Of a DNA stretch of 64,000 nucleotides, positions 20,367-33,331 are shown piece by piece (the stretch's first letter is position 1; every line of letters starts with the position of its first letter). Both the position numbers and the translations under genes were made by a program. Source of the DNA: Tridacna crocea. Its lineage: Eukaryota > Mollusca > Bivalvia > Cardiida > Cardiidae. Below the pieces are notes generated by a model. It was not told where the DNA came from and ran no database searches. It saw only the letters and a list, made by a program, of their open reading frames with translations. The stretch lies in contig OX031066.1 in the NCBI GenBank assembly GCA_943736015.1, positions 4,650,245-4,714,244 of the forward strand, in the 5' to 3' direction.

Positions 20367-22219
20367 AAGGGTTTACTTTAAGGGAAGTAACTCTTGCAAG
20401 GGGCTTGAAAGGACCAAAACAAGGTCTTCTGCCACCTTGTTTTCTTGAATTTTGGCCCTTTTTCAGTGAAATCTGGCATGTGTGGATGGTGCAAGCCTGG
20501 CAGTTTGCCAAGGACTGCACAGCAGCCTTTAAAAAAGACTTTAAATCCACTTTTATGCCGTTTTTTGTTCACTGTTTTTCTATTGATATATTAGGGCGCC
20601 ATTTTGTTTGGCTGACTGGACCCATTTTGATTTCTCAAAGCCTCTCTGACTGGCAGGCCGGGCCCAATTTTGAATTTCTCACAGCCTCTCTGATTGGCTG
20701 TTGGCACCCATTCTGATTTCCTAAAAGCTTCTGTGATTGGATAATTTCACAGAGGGATGAGATTTGATTGGATGATTGGGAGGGGGGGGGTATATGTTTA
20801 TCCATATTGACCTCTTACCATACAATGACGCCTTTTAACACCCCTAAAAGAGAAGGCTTTGGAAAATAATCTGAGAAAAGGAGACAATGCAGGTTACCAG
20901 CATTTTCTCCTTTTCTCACAATGTTTTCTACCCTATCAAAGAAAATTTTGATTATTAGTTATTCTTACATCTTATTGTATCTTTATGGCCTATTTTTTTA
21001 ATTCTTCAAACGAAAACAATATTTTTTTTTTTTTCATCAGAAAAAGTTTCTGCAACAGCAACCGGTTGCTTCTGAATTTTATTTTTTTGTGCAGCGGTTA
21101 AACATGACATTGACTTTTGACTCGCACGGTCACCAAAACTGACCCTGGTATGAAAACAGGGAAATGTTTGATTTACCTTTCTTTGATTTGTGCAACAGGT
21201 TTCAGTTGCCTCCGAAAGTGTCTTTACAATTTCATGCGCAGCACGTAACCGTCTCATATGGGTGAGATGGTCATCGCAACCGAATCAATGGCCCTAGTGA
21301 GAAAAAACGAAAAAAGAAAAATCCCTATATTTGACTTGAGAAACAGGTGTTGTCTGCTATGAAATGTCCCGTAAGTCGATTTTTTCATGTTTTCGCGGAT
21401 ACTTAACTGGCACCTACAAACGGTAGTCAGCGTAAATGGGTTTGTTGTCACGGTATAAAGAGATTGGAGGAAGAAAAAATAGAAATTTAGTTCCCTATAT
21501 TTGACTTGGGAAACAGGTGTCGTCTGCTATGAAATGTCCCGTAAGTCGATTTTTCATGTTTTCGCGGATACGTAACTGGCACCTACGAGACGGTAGTCAA
21601 CGTAAATGGGTTTGTTGTCACGTACGATATAGAGAGATTGGAGAAAAAAAAAAAAAAAAAAATTCAGTTCTCTTTGTTTGACTTATGCAACAGGAAGCAG
21701 TTGCTACTGAAAAGAGTCTTCATGTCTTTTTTTAGCCACTTGTCACATCATTTTCTGGTGTTCTTGCATGTGCGTAACTGGCACGTATGAAACAGTAGTC
21801 AACGTAACTGGGTTTCTTGTTGCGCTTTGAAGATATTAGAAAAATTATGCTGCAATTTCTTCCTACTGAAAGAGTTTTCAGTCTTTTTTTTAGCCACTTA
21901 TCACATTGTTTTCTGTGCTTTTCGCATGTGCATAATTGGCACGTATGAGGTGGTAATCAACGTAACTGGGTTTCTTGTCATGGTTTGAAGCGATTAGAAA
22001 AAATAACATTTCAGTTCCCTTTGTTTGATTTATGCAATAGGAAACAATTGCTAAATAAAGAGTTTTCAGTCCCTTTTTTAGCAACTTGTCACATTAATTT
22101 GTGTGTGTGTGTGTGTGTTTTTTTACAGTTTTTTTTACACTGTTCATTGATCATTTTGGCTTATATGAATTTGATGTGGCCCGAATCAGGAAATCCAATT
22201 GAAGGGTAAAGGGGGCATC
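20367..22219 (+). repeat. Satellite unit 12 (1,853 bp), hexamer position 6, hybrid
   Basis: The head has GACTGGACCC (A at 20620), shared with unit 18. The tail has the A19 run (21644-21662) shared with unit 6 and not unit 18. The unit therefore contains the junction between the two 11,111-bp block copies, between 21128 and 21644. Confidence 0.95.
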
Positions 22220-24071
22220 AAGGGTTTACTTTAAGGGAAGTAACTCTTGCAAGGGGCTTGAAAGGACCAAAACAAGGTCTTCTGCCACCTTGTTTTCTTG
22301 AATTTTGGCCCTTTTTCAGTGAAATCTGGCATGTGTGGATGGTGCAAGCCTGGCAGTTTGCCAAGGACTGCACAGCAGCCTTTAAAAAAGACTTTAAATC
22401 CACTTTTATGCCGTTTTTTGTTCACTGTTTTTCTATTGATATATTAGGGCGCCATTTTGTTTGGCTGACTGGGCCCATTTTGATTTCTCAAAGCCTCTCT
22501 GACTGGCAGGCCGGGCCCAATTTTGAATTTCTCACAGCCTCTCTGATTGGCTGTTGGCACCCATTCTGATTTCCTAAAAGCTTCTGTGATTGGATAATTT
22601 CACAGAGGGATGAGATTTGATTGGATGATTGGGAGGGGGGGTATATGTTTATCCATATTGACCTCTTACCATACAATGACGCCTTTTAACACCCCTAAAA
22701 GAGAAGGCTTTGGAAAATAATCTGAGAAAAGGAGACAATGCAGGTTACCAGCATTTTCTCCTTTTCTCACAATGTTTTCTACCCTATCAAAGAAAATTTT
22801 GATTATTAGTTATTCTTACATCTTATTGTATCTTTATGGCCTATTTTTTTAATTCTTCAAACGAAAACAATATATTTTTTTTTTTCATCAGAAAAAGTTT
22901 CTGCAACAGCAACCGGTTGCTTCTGAATTTTATTTTTTTGTGCAGCGGTTAAACATGACATTGACTTTTGACTCGCACGGTCACCAAAACTGACCCTGGT
23001 ATGAAAACAGGGAAATGTTTGATTTACCTTTCTTTGATTTGTGCAACAGGTTTCAGTTGCCTCCGAAAGTGTCTTTACAATTTCATGCGCAGCACGTAAC
23101 CATCTCATATGGGTGAGATGGTCATCGCAACCGAATCAATGGCCCTAGTGAGAAAAAACGAAAAAAGAAAAATCCCTATATTTGACTTGAGAAACAGGTG
23201 TTGTCTGCTATGAAATGTCCCGTAAGTCGATTTTTTCATGTTTTCGCGGATACTTAACTGGCACCTACAAACGGTAGTCAGCGTAAATGGGTTTGTTGTC
23301 ACGGTATAAAGAGATTGGAGGAAGAAAAAATAGAAATTTAGTTCCCTATATTTGACTTGGGAAACAGGTGTCGTCTGCTATGAAATGTCCCGTAAGTCGA
23401 TTTTTCATGTTTTCGCGGATACGTAACTGGCACCTACGAGACGGTAGTCAACGTAAATGGGTTTGTTGTCATGTACGATATAGAGAGATTGGAGAAAAAA
23501 AAAAATAAAAATTTCAGTTCTCTTTGTTTGACTTATGCAACAGGAAGCAGTTGCTACTGAAAAGAGTCTTCATGTCTTTTTTTAGCCACTTGTCACATCA
23601 TTTTCTGGTGTTCTTGCATGTGCGTAACTGGCACCTATGAAACAGTAGTCAACGTTACTGGGTTTCTTGTTGCGCTTTGAAGATATTAGAAATATTATGC
23701 TGCAATTCCTTCCTACTGAAAGAGTTTTCAGTCTTTTTTTTAGCCACTTGTCACATTGTTTTCTGTGCTTTTCGCATGTGCATAATTGGCACGTATGAGG
23801 TGGTAATCAACGTAACTGGGTTTCTTGTCATGGTTTGAAGCGATTAGAAAAAATAACATTTCAGTTCCCTTTGTTTGATTTATGCAATAGGAAACAATTG
23901 CTAAATAAAGAGTTTTCAGTCCCTTTTTTAGCAACTTGTCACATTAATTTGTGTGTGTGTGTGTGTGTTTTTTTTTACAGTTTTTTTTACACTGTTCATT
24001 GATCATTTTGGCTTATATGAATTTGATGTGGCCCGAATCAGGAAATCCAATTGAAGGGTAAAGGGGGCATC
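22220..24071 (+). repeat. Satellite unit 13 (1,852 bp), copy of unit 7
   Basis: Corresponds to unit 7 at a constant offset of 11,111 bp, including A at 23102; it has A instead of G at 23502. Confidence 0.95.
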
Positions 24072-25922
24072 AAGGGTTTACTTTAAGGGAAGTAACTCTT
24101 GCAAGGGGCTTGAAAGGACCAAAACAAGGTCTTCTGCCACCTTGTTTTCTTGAATTTTGGCCCTTTTTCAGTGAAATCTGGCATGTGTGGATGGTGCAAG
24201 CCTGGCAGTTTGCCAAGGACTGCACAGCAGCCTTTAAAAAAGACTTTAAATCCACTTTTATGCCGTTTTTTGTTCACTGTTTTTCTATTGATATATTAGG
24301 GCGCCATTTTGTTTGGCTGACTGGGCCCATTTTGATTTCTCAAAGCCTCTCTGACTGGCAGGCCGGGCCCAATTTTGAATTTCTCACAGCCTCTCTGATT
24401 GGCTGTTGGCACCCATTCTGATTTCCTAAAAGCTTCTGTGATTGGATAATTTCACAGAGGGATGAGATTTGATTGGATGATTGGGAGGGGGGGTATATGT
24501 TTATCCATATTGACCTCTTACCATACAATGACGCCTTTTAACACCCCTAAAAGAGAAGGCTTTGGAAAATAATCTGAGAAAACGAGACAATGCAGGTTAC
24601 CAGCATTTTCTCCTTTTCTCACAATGTTTTCTACCCTATCAAAGAAAATTTTGATTATTAGTTATTCTTACATCTTATTGTATCTTTATGGCCTATTTTT
24701 TTAATTCTTCAAACGAAAACAATATTTTTTTTTTTTTCATCAGAAAAAGTTTCTGCAACAGCAACCGGTTGCTTCTGAATTTTATTTTTTTGTGCAGTGG
24801 TTAAACATGACATTGACTTTTGACTCGCATGGTCACCAAAACTGACCCTGGTATGAAAACAGGGAAATGTTTGATTTACCTTTCTTTGATTTGTGCAACA
24901 GGTTTCAGTTGCCTCCGAAAGTGTCTTTACAATTTCATGCGCAGCACGTAACCGTCTCATATGGGTGAGATGGTCATCGCAACCGAATCAATGGCCCTAG
25001 TGAGAAAAAACGAAAAAAGAAAAATCCCTATATTTGACTTGAGAAACAGGTGTTGTCTGCTATGAAATGTCCCGTAAGTCGATTTTTTCATGTTTTCGCG
25101 GATACTTAACTGGCACCTACAAACGGTAGTCAGCGTAAATGGGTTTGTTGTCACGGTATAAAGAGATTGGAGGAAGAAAAAATAGAAATTTAGTTCCCTA
25201 TATTTGACTTGGGAAACAGGTGTCGTCTGCTATGAAATGTCCCGTAAGTCGATTTTTCATGTTTTTGCGGATACGTAACTGGCACCTACGAGACGGTAGT
25301 CAACGTAAATGGGTTTGTTGTCACGTACGATATAGAGAGATTGGAGAAAAAAAAAAAATAAAAAATTCAGTTCTCTTTGTTTGACTTATGCAACAGGAAG
25401 CAGTTGCTACTGAAAAGAGTCTTCATGTCTTTTTTTAGCCACTTGTCACATCATTTTCTGGTGTTCTTGCATGTGCGTAACTGGCACGTATGAAACAGTA
25501 GTCAACGTAACTGGGTTTCTTGTTGCGCTTTGAAGATATTAGAAAAATTATGCTGCAATTTCTTCCTACTGAAAGAGTTTTCAGTCTTTTTTTTAGCCAC
25601 TTATCACATTGTTTTCTGTGCTTTTCGCATGTGCATAATTGGCACGTATGAGGTGGTAATCAACGTAACTGGGTTTCTTGTCATGGTTTGAAGCGATTAG
25701 AAAAAATAACATTTCAGTTCCCTTTGTTTGATTTATGCAATAGGAAACAATTGCTAAATAAAGAGTTTTCAGTCCCTTTTTTAGCAACTTGTCACATTAA
25801 TTTGTGTGTGTGTGTGTGTGTTTTTTTACAGTTTTTTTTACACTGTTCATTGATCATTTTGGCTTATATGAATTTGATGTGGCCCGAATCAGGAAATCCA
25901 ATTGAAGGGTAAAGGGGGCATC
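24072..25922 (+). repeat. Satellite unit 14 (1,851 bp), copy of unit 8
   Basis: Corresponds to unit 8 at offset 11,111, including the GTGCAGTGG variant and TTTTTGCGG near 25264. Confidence 0.95.
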
Positions 25923-27775
25923 AAGGGTTTACTTTAAGGGAAGTAACTCTTGCAAGGGGCTTGAAAGGACCAAAACAAGGTCTTCTGCCACCTTGTTTTC
26001 TTGAATTTTGGCCCTTTTTCAGTGAAATCTGGCATGTGTGGATGGTGCAAGCCTGGCAGTTTGCCAAGGACTGCACAGCAGCCTTTAAAAAAGACTTTAA
26101 ATCCACTTTTATGCCGTTTTTTGTTCACTGTTTTTCTATTGATATATTAGGGCGCCATTTTGTTTGGCTGACTGGGCCCATTTTGATTTCTCAAAGCCTC
26201 TCTGACTGGCAGGCCGGGCCCAATTTTGAATTTCTCACAGCCTCTCTGATTGGCTGTTGGCACCCATTCTGATTTCCTAAAAGCTTCTGTGATTGGATAA
26301 TTTCACAGAGGGATGAGATTTGATTGGATGATTGGGAGGGGGGGTATATGTTTATCCATATTGACCTCTTACCATACAATGACGCCTTTTAACACCCCTA
26401 AAAGAGAAGGCTTTGGAAAATAATCTGAGAAAACGAGACAATGCAGGTTACCAGCATTTTCTCCTTTTCTCACAATGTTTTCTACCCTATCAAAGAAAAT
26501 TTTGATTATTAGTTATTCTTACATCTTATTGTATCTTTATGGCCTATTTTTTTAATTCTTCAAACGAAAACAATATTTTTTTTTTTTTCATCAGAAAAAG
26601 TTTCTGCAACAGCAACCGGTTGCTTCTGAATTTTATTTTTTTGTGCAGCGGTTAAACATGACATTGACTTTTGACTCGCATGGTCACCAAAACTGACCCT
26701 GGTATGAAAACAGGGAAATGTTTGATTTACCTTTCTTTGATTTGTGCAACAGGTTTCAGTTGCCTCCGAAAGTGTCTTTACAATTTCATGCGCAGCACGT
26801 AACCGTCTCATATGGGTGAGATGGTCATCGCAACCGAATCAATGGCCCTAGTGAGAAAAAACGAAAAAAGAAAAATCCCTATATTTGACTTGAGAAACAG
26901 GTGTTGTCTGCTATGAAATGTCCCGTAAGTCGATTTTTTCATGTTTTCGCGGATACTTAACTGGCACCTACAAACGGTAGTCAGCGTAAATGGGTTTGTT
27001 GTCACGGTATAAAGAGATTGGAGGAAGAAAAAATAGAAATTTAGTTCCCTATATTTGACTTGGGAAACAGGTGTCGTCTGCTATGAAATGTCCTGTAAGT
27101 CGATTTTTCATGTTTTCGCGGATACGTAACTGGCACTTACGAGACGGTAGTCAACGTAAATGGGTTTGTTGTCACGTACGATATAGAGAGATTGGAGAAA
27201 AAAAAAAAATTAAAAATTCAGTTCTCTTTGTTTGACTTATGCAACAGGAAGCAGTTGCTACTGAAAAGAGTCTTCATGTCTTTTTTTAGCCACTTGTCAC
27301 ATCATTTTCTGGTGTTCTTGCATGTGCGTAACTGGCACGTATGAAACAGTAGTCAACGTAACTGGGTTTCTTGTTGCGCTTTGAAGATATTAGAAAAATT
27401 ATGCTGCAATTTCTTCCTACTGAAAGAGTTTTCAGTCTTTTTTTTAGCCACTTATCACATTGTTTTCTGTGCTTTTCGCATGTGCACAATTGGCACGTAT
27501 GAGGTGGTAATCAACGTAACTGGGTTTCTTGTCATGGTTTGAAGCGATTAGAAAAAATAACATTTCAGTTCCCTTTGTTTGATTTATGCAATAGGAAACA
27601 ATTGCTAAATAAAGAGTTTTCAGTCCCTTTTTTAGCAACTTGTCACATTAATTTGTGTGTGTGTGTGTGTGTGTTTTTTTACAGTTTTTTTTACACTGTT
27701 CATTGATCATTTTGGCTTATATGAATTTGATGTGGCCCGAATCAGGAAATCCAATTGAAGGGTAAAGGGGGCATC
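25923..27775 (+). repeat. Satellite unit 15 (1,853 bp), copy of unit 9
   Basis: Corresponds to unit 9 at offset 11,111, including the longer TG tract and GTGCACAATT. Confidence 0.95.
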
Positions 27776-29626
27776 AAGGGTTTACTTTAAGGGAAGTAAC
27801 TCTTGCAAGGGGCTTGAAAGGACCAAAACAAGGTCTTCTGCCACCTTGTTTTCTTGAATTTTGGCCCTTTTTCAGTGAAATCTGGCATGTGTGGATGGTG
27901 CAAGCCTGGCAGTTTGCCAAGGACTGCACAGCAGCCTTTAAAAAAGACTTTAAATCCACTTTTATGCCGTTTTTTGTTCACTGTTTTTCTATTGATATAT
28001 TAGGGCGCCATTTTGTTTGGCTGACTGGGCCCATTTTGATTTCTCAAAGCCTCTCTGACTGGCAGGCCGGGCCCAATTTTGAATTTCTCACAGCCTCTCT
28101 GATTGGCTGTTGGCACCCATTCTGATTTCCTAAAAGCTTCTGTGATTGGATAATTTCACAGAGGGATGAGATTTGATTGGATGATTGGGAGGGGGGGTAT
28201 ATGTTTATCCATATTGACCTCTTACCATACAATGACGCCTTTTAACACCCCTAAAAGAGAAGGCTTTGGAAAATAATCTGAGAAAACGAGACAATGCAGG
28301 TTACCAGCATTTTCTCCTTTTCTCACAATGTTTTCTACCCTATCAAAGAAAATTTTGATTATTAGTTATTCTTACATCTTATTGTATCTTTATGGCCTAT
28401 TTTTTTAATTCTTCAAACGAAAACAATATTTTTTTTTTTTTCATCAGAAAAAGTTTCTGCAACAGCAACCGGTTGCTTCTGAATTTTATTTTTTTGTGCA
28501 GCGGTTAAACATGACATTGACTTTTGACTCGCACGGTCACCAAAACTGACCCTGGTATGAAAACAGGGAAATGTTTGATTTACCTTTCTTTGATTTGTGC
28601 AACAGGTTTCAGTTGCCTCCGAAAGTGTCTTTACAATTTCATGCGCAGCACGTAACCGTCTCATATGGGTGAGATGGTCATCGCAACCGAATCAATGGCC
28701 CTAGTGAGAAAAAATGAAAAAAGAAAAATCCCTATATTTGACTTGAGAAACAGGTGTTGTCTGCTATGAAATGTCCCGTAAGTCGATTTTTTCATGTTTT
28801 CGCGGATACTTAACTGGCACCTACAAACGGTAGTCAGCGTAAATGGGTTTGTTGTCACGGTATAAAGAGATTGGAGGAAGAAAAAATAGAAATTTAGTTC
28901 CCTATATTTGACTTGGGAAACAGGTGTCGTCTGCTATGAAATGTCCTGTAAGTCGATTTTTCATGTTTTCGCGGATACGTAACTGGCACCTACGAGACGG
29001 TAGTCAACGTAAATGGGTTTGTTGTCACGTACGATATAGAGAGATTGGAGAAAAAAAAAAAATTAAAAATTCAGTTCTCTTTGTTTGACTTATGCAACAG
29101 GAAGCAGTTGCTACTGAAAAGAGTCTTCATGTCTTTTTTTAGCCACTTGTCACATCATTTTCTGGTGTTCTTGCATGTGCGTAACTGGCACGTATGAAAC
29201 AGTAGTCAAGGTAACTGGGTTTCTTGTAGCGCTTTGAAGATATTAGAAAAATTATGCTGCAATTCCTTCCTACTGAAAGAGTTTTCAGTCTTTTTTTTAG
29301 CCACTTGTCACATTGTTTTCTGTGCTTTTCGCATGTGCATAATTGGCACGTATGAGGTGGTAATCAACGTAACTGGGTTTCTTGTCATGGTTTGAAGCGA
29401 TTAGAAAAAATAACATTTCAGTTCCCTTTGTTTGATTTATGCAATAGGAAACAATTGCTAAATAAAGAGTTTTCAGTCCCTTTTTTAGCAACTTGTCACA
29501 TTAATTTGTGTGTGTGTGTGTGTGTTTTTTTACAGTTTTTTTTACACTGTTCATTGATCATTTTGGCTTATATGAATTTGATGTGGCCCGAATCAGGAAA
29601 TCCAATTGAAGGGTAAAGGGGGCATC
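27776..29626 (+). repeat. Satellite unit 16 (1,851 bp), copy of unit 10
   Basis: Corresponds to unit 10 at offset 11,111, including GTCAAGGTAAC and TTGTAGCGC near 29210-29230. Confidence 0.95.
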
Positions 29627-31477
29627 AAGGGTTTACTTTAAGGGAAGTAACTCTTGCAAGGGGCTTGAAAGGACCAAAACAAGGTCTTCTGCCACCTTGT
29701 TTTCTTGAATTTTGGCCCTTTTTCAGTGAAATCTGGCATGTGTGGATGGTGCAAGCCTGGCAGTTTGCCAAGGACTGCACAGCAGCCTTTAAAAAAGACT
29801 TTAAATCCACTTTTATGCCGTTTTTTGTTCACTGTTTTTCTATTGATATATTAGGGCGCCATTTTGTTTGGCTGACTGGGCCCATTTTGATTTCTCAAAG
29901 CCTCTCTGACTGGCAGGCCGGGCCCAATTTTGAATTTCTCACAGCCTCTCTGATTGGCTGTTGGCACCCATTCTGATTTCCTAAAAGCTTCTGTGATTGG
30001 ATAATTTCACAGAGGGATGAGATTTGATTGGATGATTGGGAGGGGGGGGTATATGTTTATCCATATTGACCTCTTACCATACAATGACGCGTTTTAACAC
30101 CCCTAAAAGAGAAGGCTTTGGAAAATAATCTGAGAAAAGGAGACAATGCAGGTTACCAGCATTTTCTCCTTTTCTCACAATGTTTTCTACCCTATCAAAG
30201 AAAATTTTGATTATTAGTTATTCTTACATCTTATTGTATCTTTATGGCCTATTTTTTTAATTCTTCAAACGAAAACAATATTTTTTTTTTTTTCATCAGA
30301 AAAAGTTTCTGCAACAGCAACCGGTTGCTTCTGAATTTTATTTTTTTGTGCAGCGGTTAAACATGACATTGACTTTTGACTCGCATGGTCACCAAAACTG
30401 ACCCTGGTATGAAAACAGGGAAATGTTTGATTTACCTTTCTTTGATTTGTGCAACAGGTTTCAGTTGCCTCCGAAAGTGTCTTTACAATTTCATGCGCAG
30501 CACGTAACCGTCTCATATGGGCGAGATGGTCAACGCAACCGAATCAATGGCCCTAGTGAGAAAAAATGAAAAAAGAAAAATCCCTATATTTGACTTGAGA
30601 AACAGGTGTTGTCTGCTATGAAATGTCCCGTAAGTCGATTTTTTCATGTTTTCGCGGATACTTAACTGGCACCTACAAACGGTAGTCAGCGTAAATGGGT
30701 TTGTTGTCACGGTATAAAGAGATTGGAGGAAGAAAAAATAGAAATTTAGTTCCCTATATTTGACTTGGGAAACAGGTGTCGTCTGCTATGAAATGTCCCG
30801 TAAGTCGATTTTTCATGTTTTCGCGGATACGTAACTGGCACCTACGAGACGGTAGTCAACGTAAATGGGTTTGTTGTCACGTACGATATAGAGAGATTGG
30901 AGAAAAAAAAAAAATAAAAAATTCAGTTCTCTTTGTTTGACTTATGCAACAGGAAGCAGTTGCTACTGAAAAGAGTCTTCATGTCTTTTTTTAGCCACTT
31001 GTCACATCATTTTCTGGTGTTCTTGCATGTGCGTAACTGGCACGTATGAAACAGTAGTCAAGGTAACTGGGTTTCTTGTTGCGCTTTGAAGATATTAGAA
31101 AAATTATGCTGCAATTCCTTCCTACTGAAAGAGTTTTCAGTCTTTTTTTTAGCCACTTGTCACATTGTTTTCTGTGCTTTTCGCATGTGCATAATTGGCA
31201 CGTATGAGGTGGTAATCAACGTAACTGGGTTTCTTGTCATGGTTTGAAGCGATTAGAAAAAATAACATTTCAGTTCCCTTTGTTTGATTTATGCAATAGG
31301 AAACAATTGCTAAATAAAGAGTTTTCAGTCCCTTTTTTAGCAACTTGTCACATTAATTTGTGTGTGTGTGTGTGTGTTTTTTACAGTTTTTTTTACACTG
31401 TTCATTGATCATTTTGGCTTATATGAATTTGATGTGGCCCGAATCAGGAAATCCAATTGAAGGGTAAAGGGGGCATC
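29627..31477 (+). repeat. Satellite unit 17 (1,851 bp), copy of unit 11
   Basis: Corresponds to unit 11 at offset 11,111, including GACGCGTTTT, GGGCGAGATGG and the short T-tract. Confidence 0.95.
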
Positions 31478-33331
31478 AAGGGTTTACTTTAAGGGAAGTA
31501 ACTCTTGCAAGGGGCTTGAAAGGACCAAAACAAGGTCTTCTGCCACCTTGTTTTCTTGAATTTTGGCCCTTTTTCAGTGAAATCTGGCATGTGTGGATGG
31601 TGCAAGCCTGGCAGTTTGCCAAGGACTGCACAGCAGCCTTTAAAAAAGACTTTAAATCCACTTTTATGCCGTTTTTTGTTCACTGTTTTTCTATTGATAT
31701 ATTAGGGCGCCATTTTGTTTGGCTGACTGGACCCATTTTGATTTCTCAAAGCCTCTCTGACTGGCAGGCCGGGCCCAATTTTGAATTTCTCACAGCCTCT
31801 CTGATTGGCTGTTGGCACCCATTCTGATTTCCTAAAAGCTTCTGTGATTGGATAATTTCACAGAGGGATGAGATTTGATTGGATGATTGGGAGGGGGGGG
31901 GTATATGTTTATCCATATTGACCTCTTACCATACAATGACGCCTTTTAACACCCCTAAAAGAGAAGGCTTTGGAAAATAATCTGAGAAAAGGAGACAATG
32001 CAGGTTACCAGCATTTTCTCCTTTTCTCACAATGTTTTCTACCCTATCAAAGAAAATTTTGATTATTAGTTATTCTTACATCTTATTGTATCTTTATGGC
32101 CTATTTTTTTAATTCTTCAAACGAAAACAATATTTTTTTTTTTTTCATCAGAAAAAGTTTCTGCAACAGCAACCGGTTGCTTCTGAATTTTATTTTTTTG
32201 TGCAGCGGTTAAACATGACATTGACTTTTGACTCGCACGGTCACCAAAACTGACCCTGGTATGAAAACAGGGAAATGTTTGATTTACCTTTCTTTGATTT
32301 GTGCAACAGGTTTCAGTTGCCTCCGAAAGTGTCTTTACAATTTCATGCGCAGCACGTAACCGTCTCATATGGGTGAGATGGTCATCGCAACCGAATCAAT
32401 GGCCCTAGTGAGAAAAAACGAAAAAAGAAAAATCCCTATATTTGACTTGAGAAACAGGTGTTGTCTGCTATGAAATGTCCCGTAAGTCGATTTTTTCATG
32501 TTTTCGCGGATACTTAACTGGCACCTACAAACGGTAGTCAGCGTAAATGGGTTTGTTGTCACGGTATAAAGAGATTGGAGGAAGAAAAAATAGAAATTTA
32601 GTTCCCTATATTTGACTTGGGAAACAGGTGTCGTCTGCTATGAAATGTCCCGTAAGTCGATTTTTCATGTTTTCGCGGATACGTAACTGGCACCTACGAG
32701 ACGGTAGTCAACGTAAATGGGTTTGTTGTCACGTACGATATAGAGAGATTGGAGAAAAAAAAAAAATAAAAAATTCAGTTCTCTTTGTTTGACTTATGCA
32801 ACAGGAAGCAGTTGCTACTGAAAAGAGTCTTCATGTCTTTTTTTAGCCACTTGTCACATCATTTTCTGGTGTTCTTGCATGTGCGTAACTGGCACGTATG
32901 AAACAGTAGTCAACGTAACTGGGTTTCTTGTTGCGCTTTGAAGATATTAGAAAAATTATGCTGCAATTCCTTCCTACTGAAAGAGTTTTCAGTCTTTTTT
33001 TTAGCCACTTGTCACATTGTTTTCTGTGCTTTTCGCATGTGCATAATTGGCACGTATGAGGTGGTAATCAACGTAACTGGGTTTCTTGTCATGGTTTGAA
33101 GCGATTAGAAAAAATAACATTTCAGTTCCCTTTGTTTGATTTATGCAATAGGAAACAATTGCTAAATAAAGAGTTTTCAGTCCCTTTTTTAGCAACTTGT
33201 CACATTAATTTGTGTGTGTGTGTGTGTGTTTTCTTTACAGTTTTTTTTACACTGTTCATTGATCATTTTGGCTTATATGAATTTGATGTAGCCCGAATCA
33301 GGAAATCCAATTGAAGGGTAAAGGGGGCATC
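31478..33331 (+). repeat. Satellite unit 18 (1,854 bp), copy of unit 12 head
   Basis: The head matches unit 12 (GACTGGACCC), but the tail does not: it has the usual A(n)TA(n) tract and private TTTTCTTTACAG (C at 33233) and GATGTAGCCC (A at 33290). The second hexamer block ends between 32239 and about 32755. Confidence 0.95.

Larger units (their letters stand above)
10017..21127 (+). repeat. Hexameric higher-order block, copy 1 (11,111 bp)
   Basis: Every landmark in units 7-12 recurs 11,111 bp downstream, including markers private to each position. The left boundary lies between the last mismatch (10016, T versus C at 21127) and the first shared private feature (A19 run at 10533). Coordinates given are the leftmost placement. 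Confidence 0.9.
21128..32238 (+). repeat. Hexameric higher-order block, copy 2 (11,111 bp)
   Basis: Direct tandem duplicate of the preceding block. By inspection of landmarks and tract lengths I found one difference (G at 12391 versus A at 23502); I did not align every base. The constant offset, even in poly-T and TG tracts that vary elsewhere, shows the duplication is very recent or is an assembly artefact. Confidence 0.9.
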
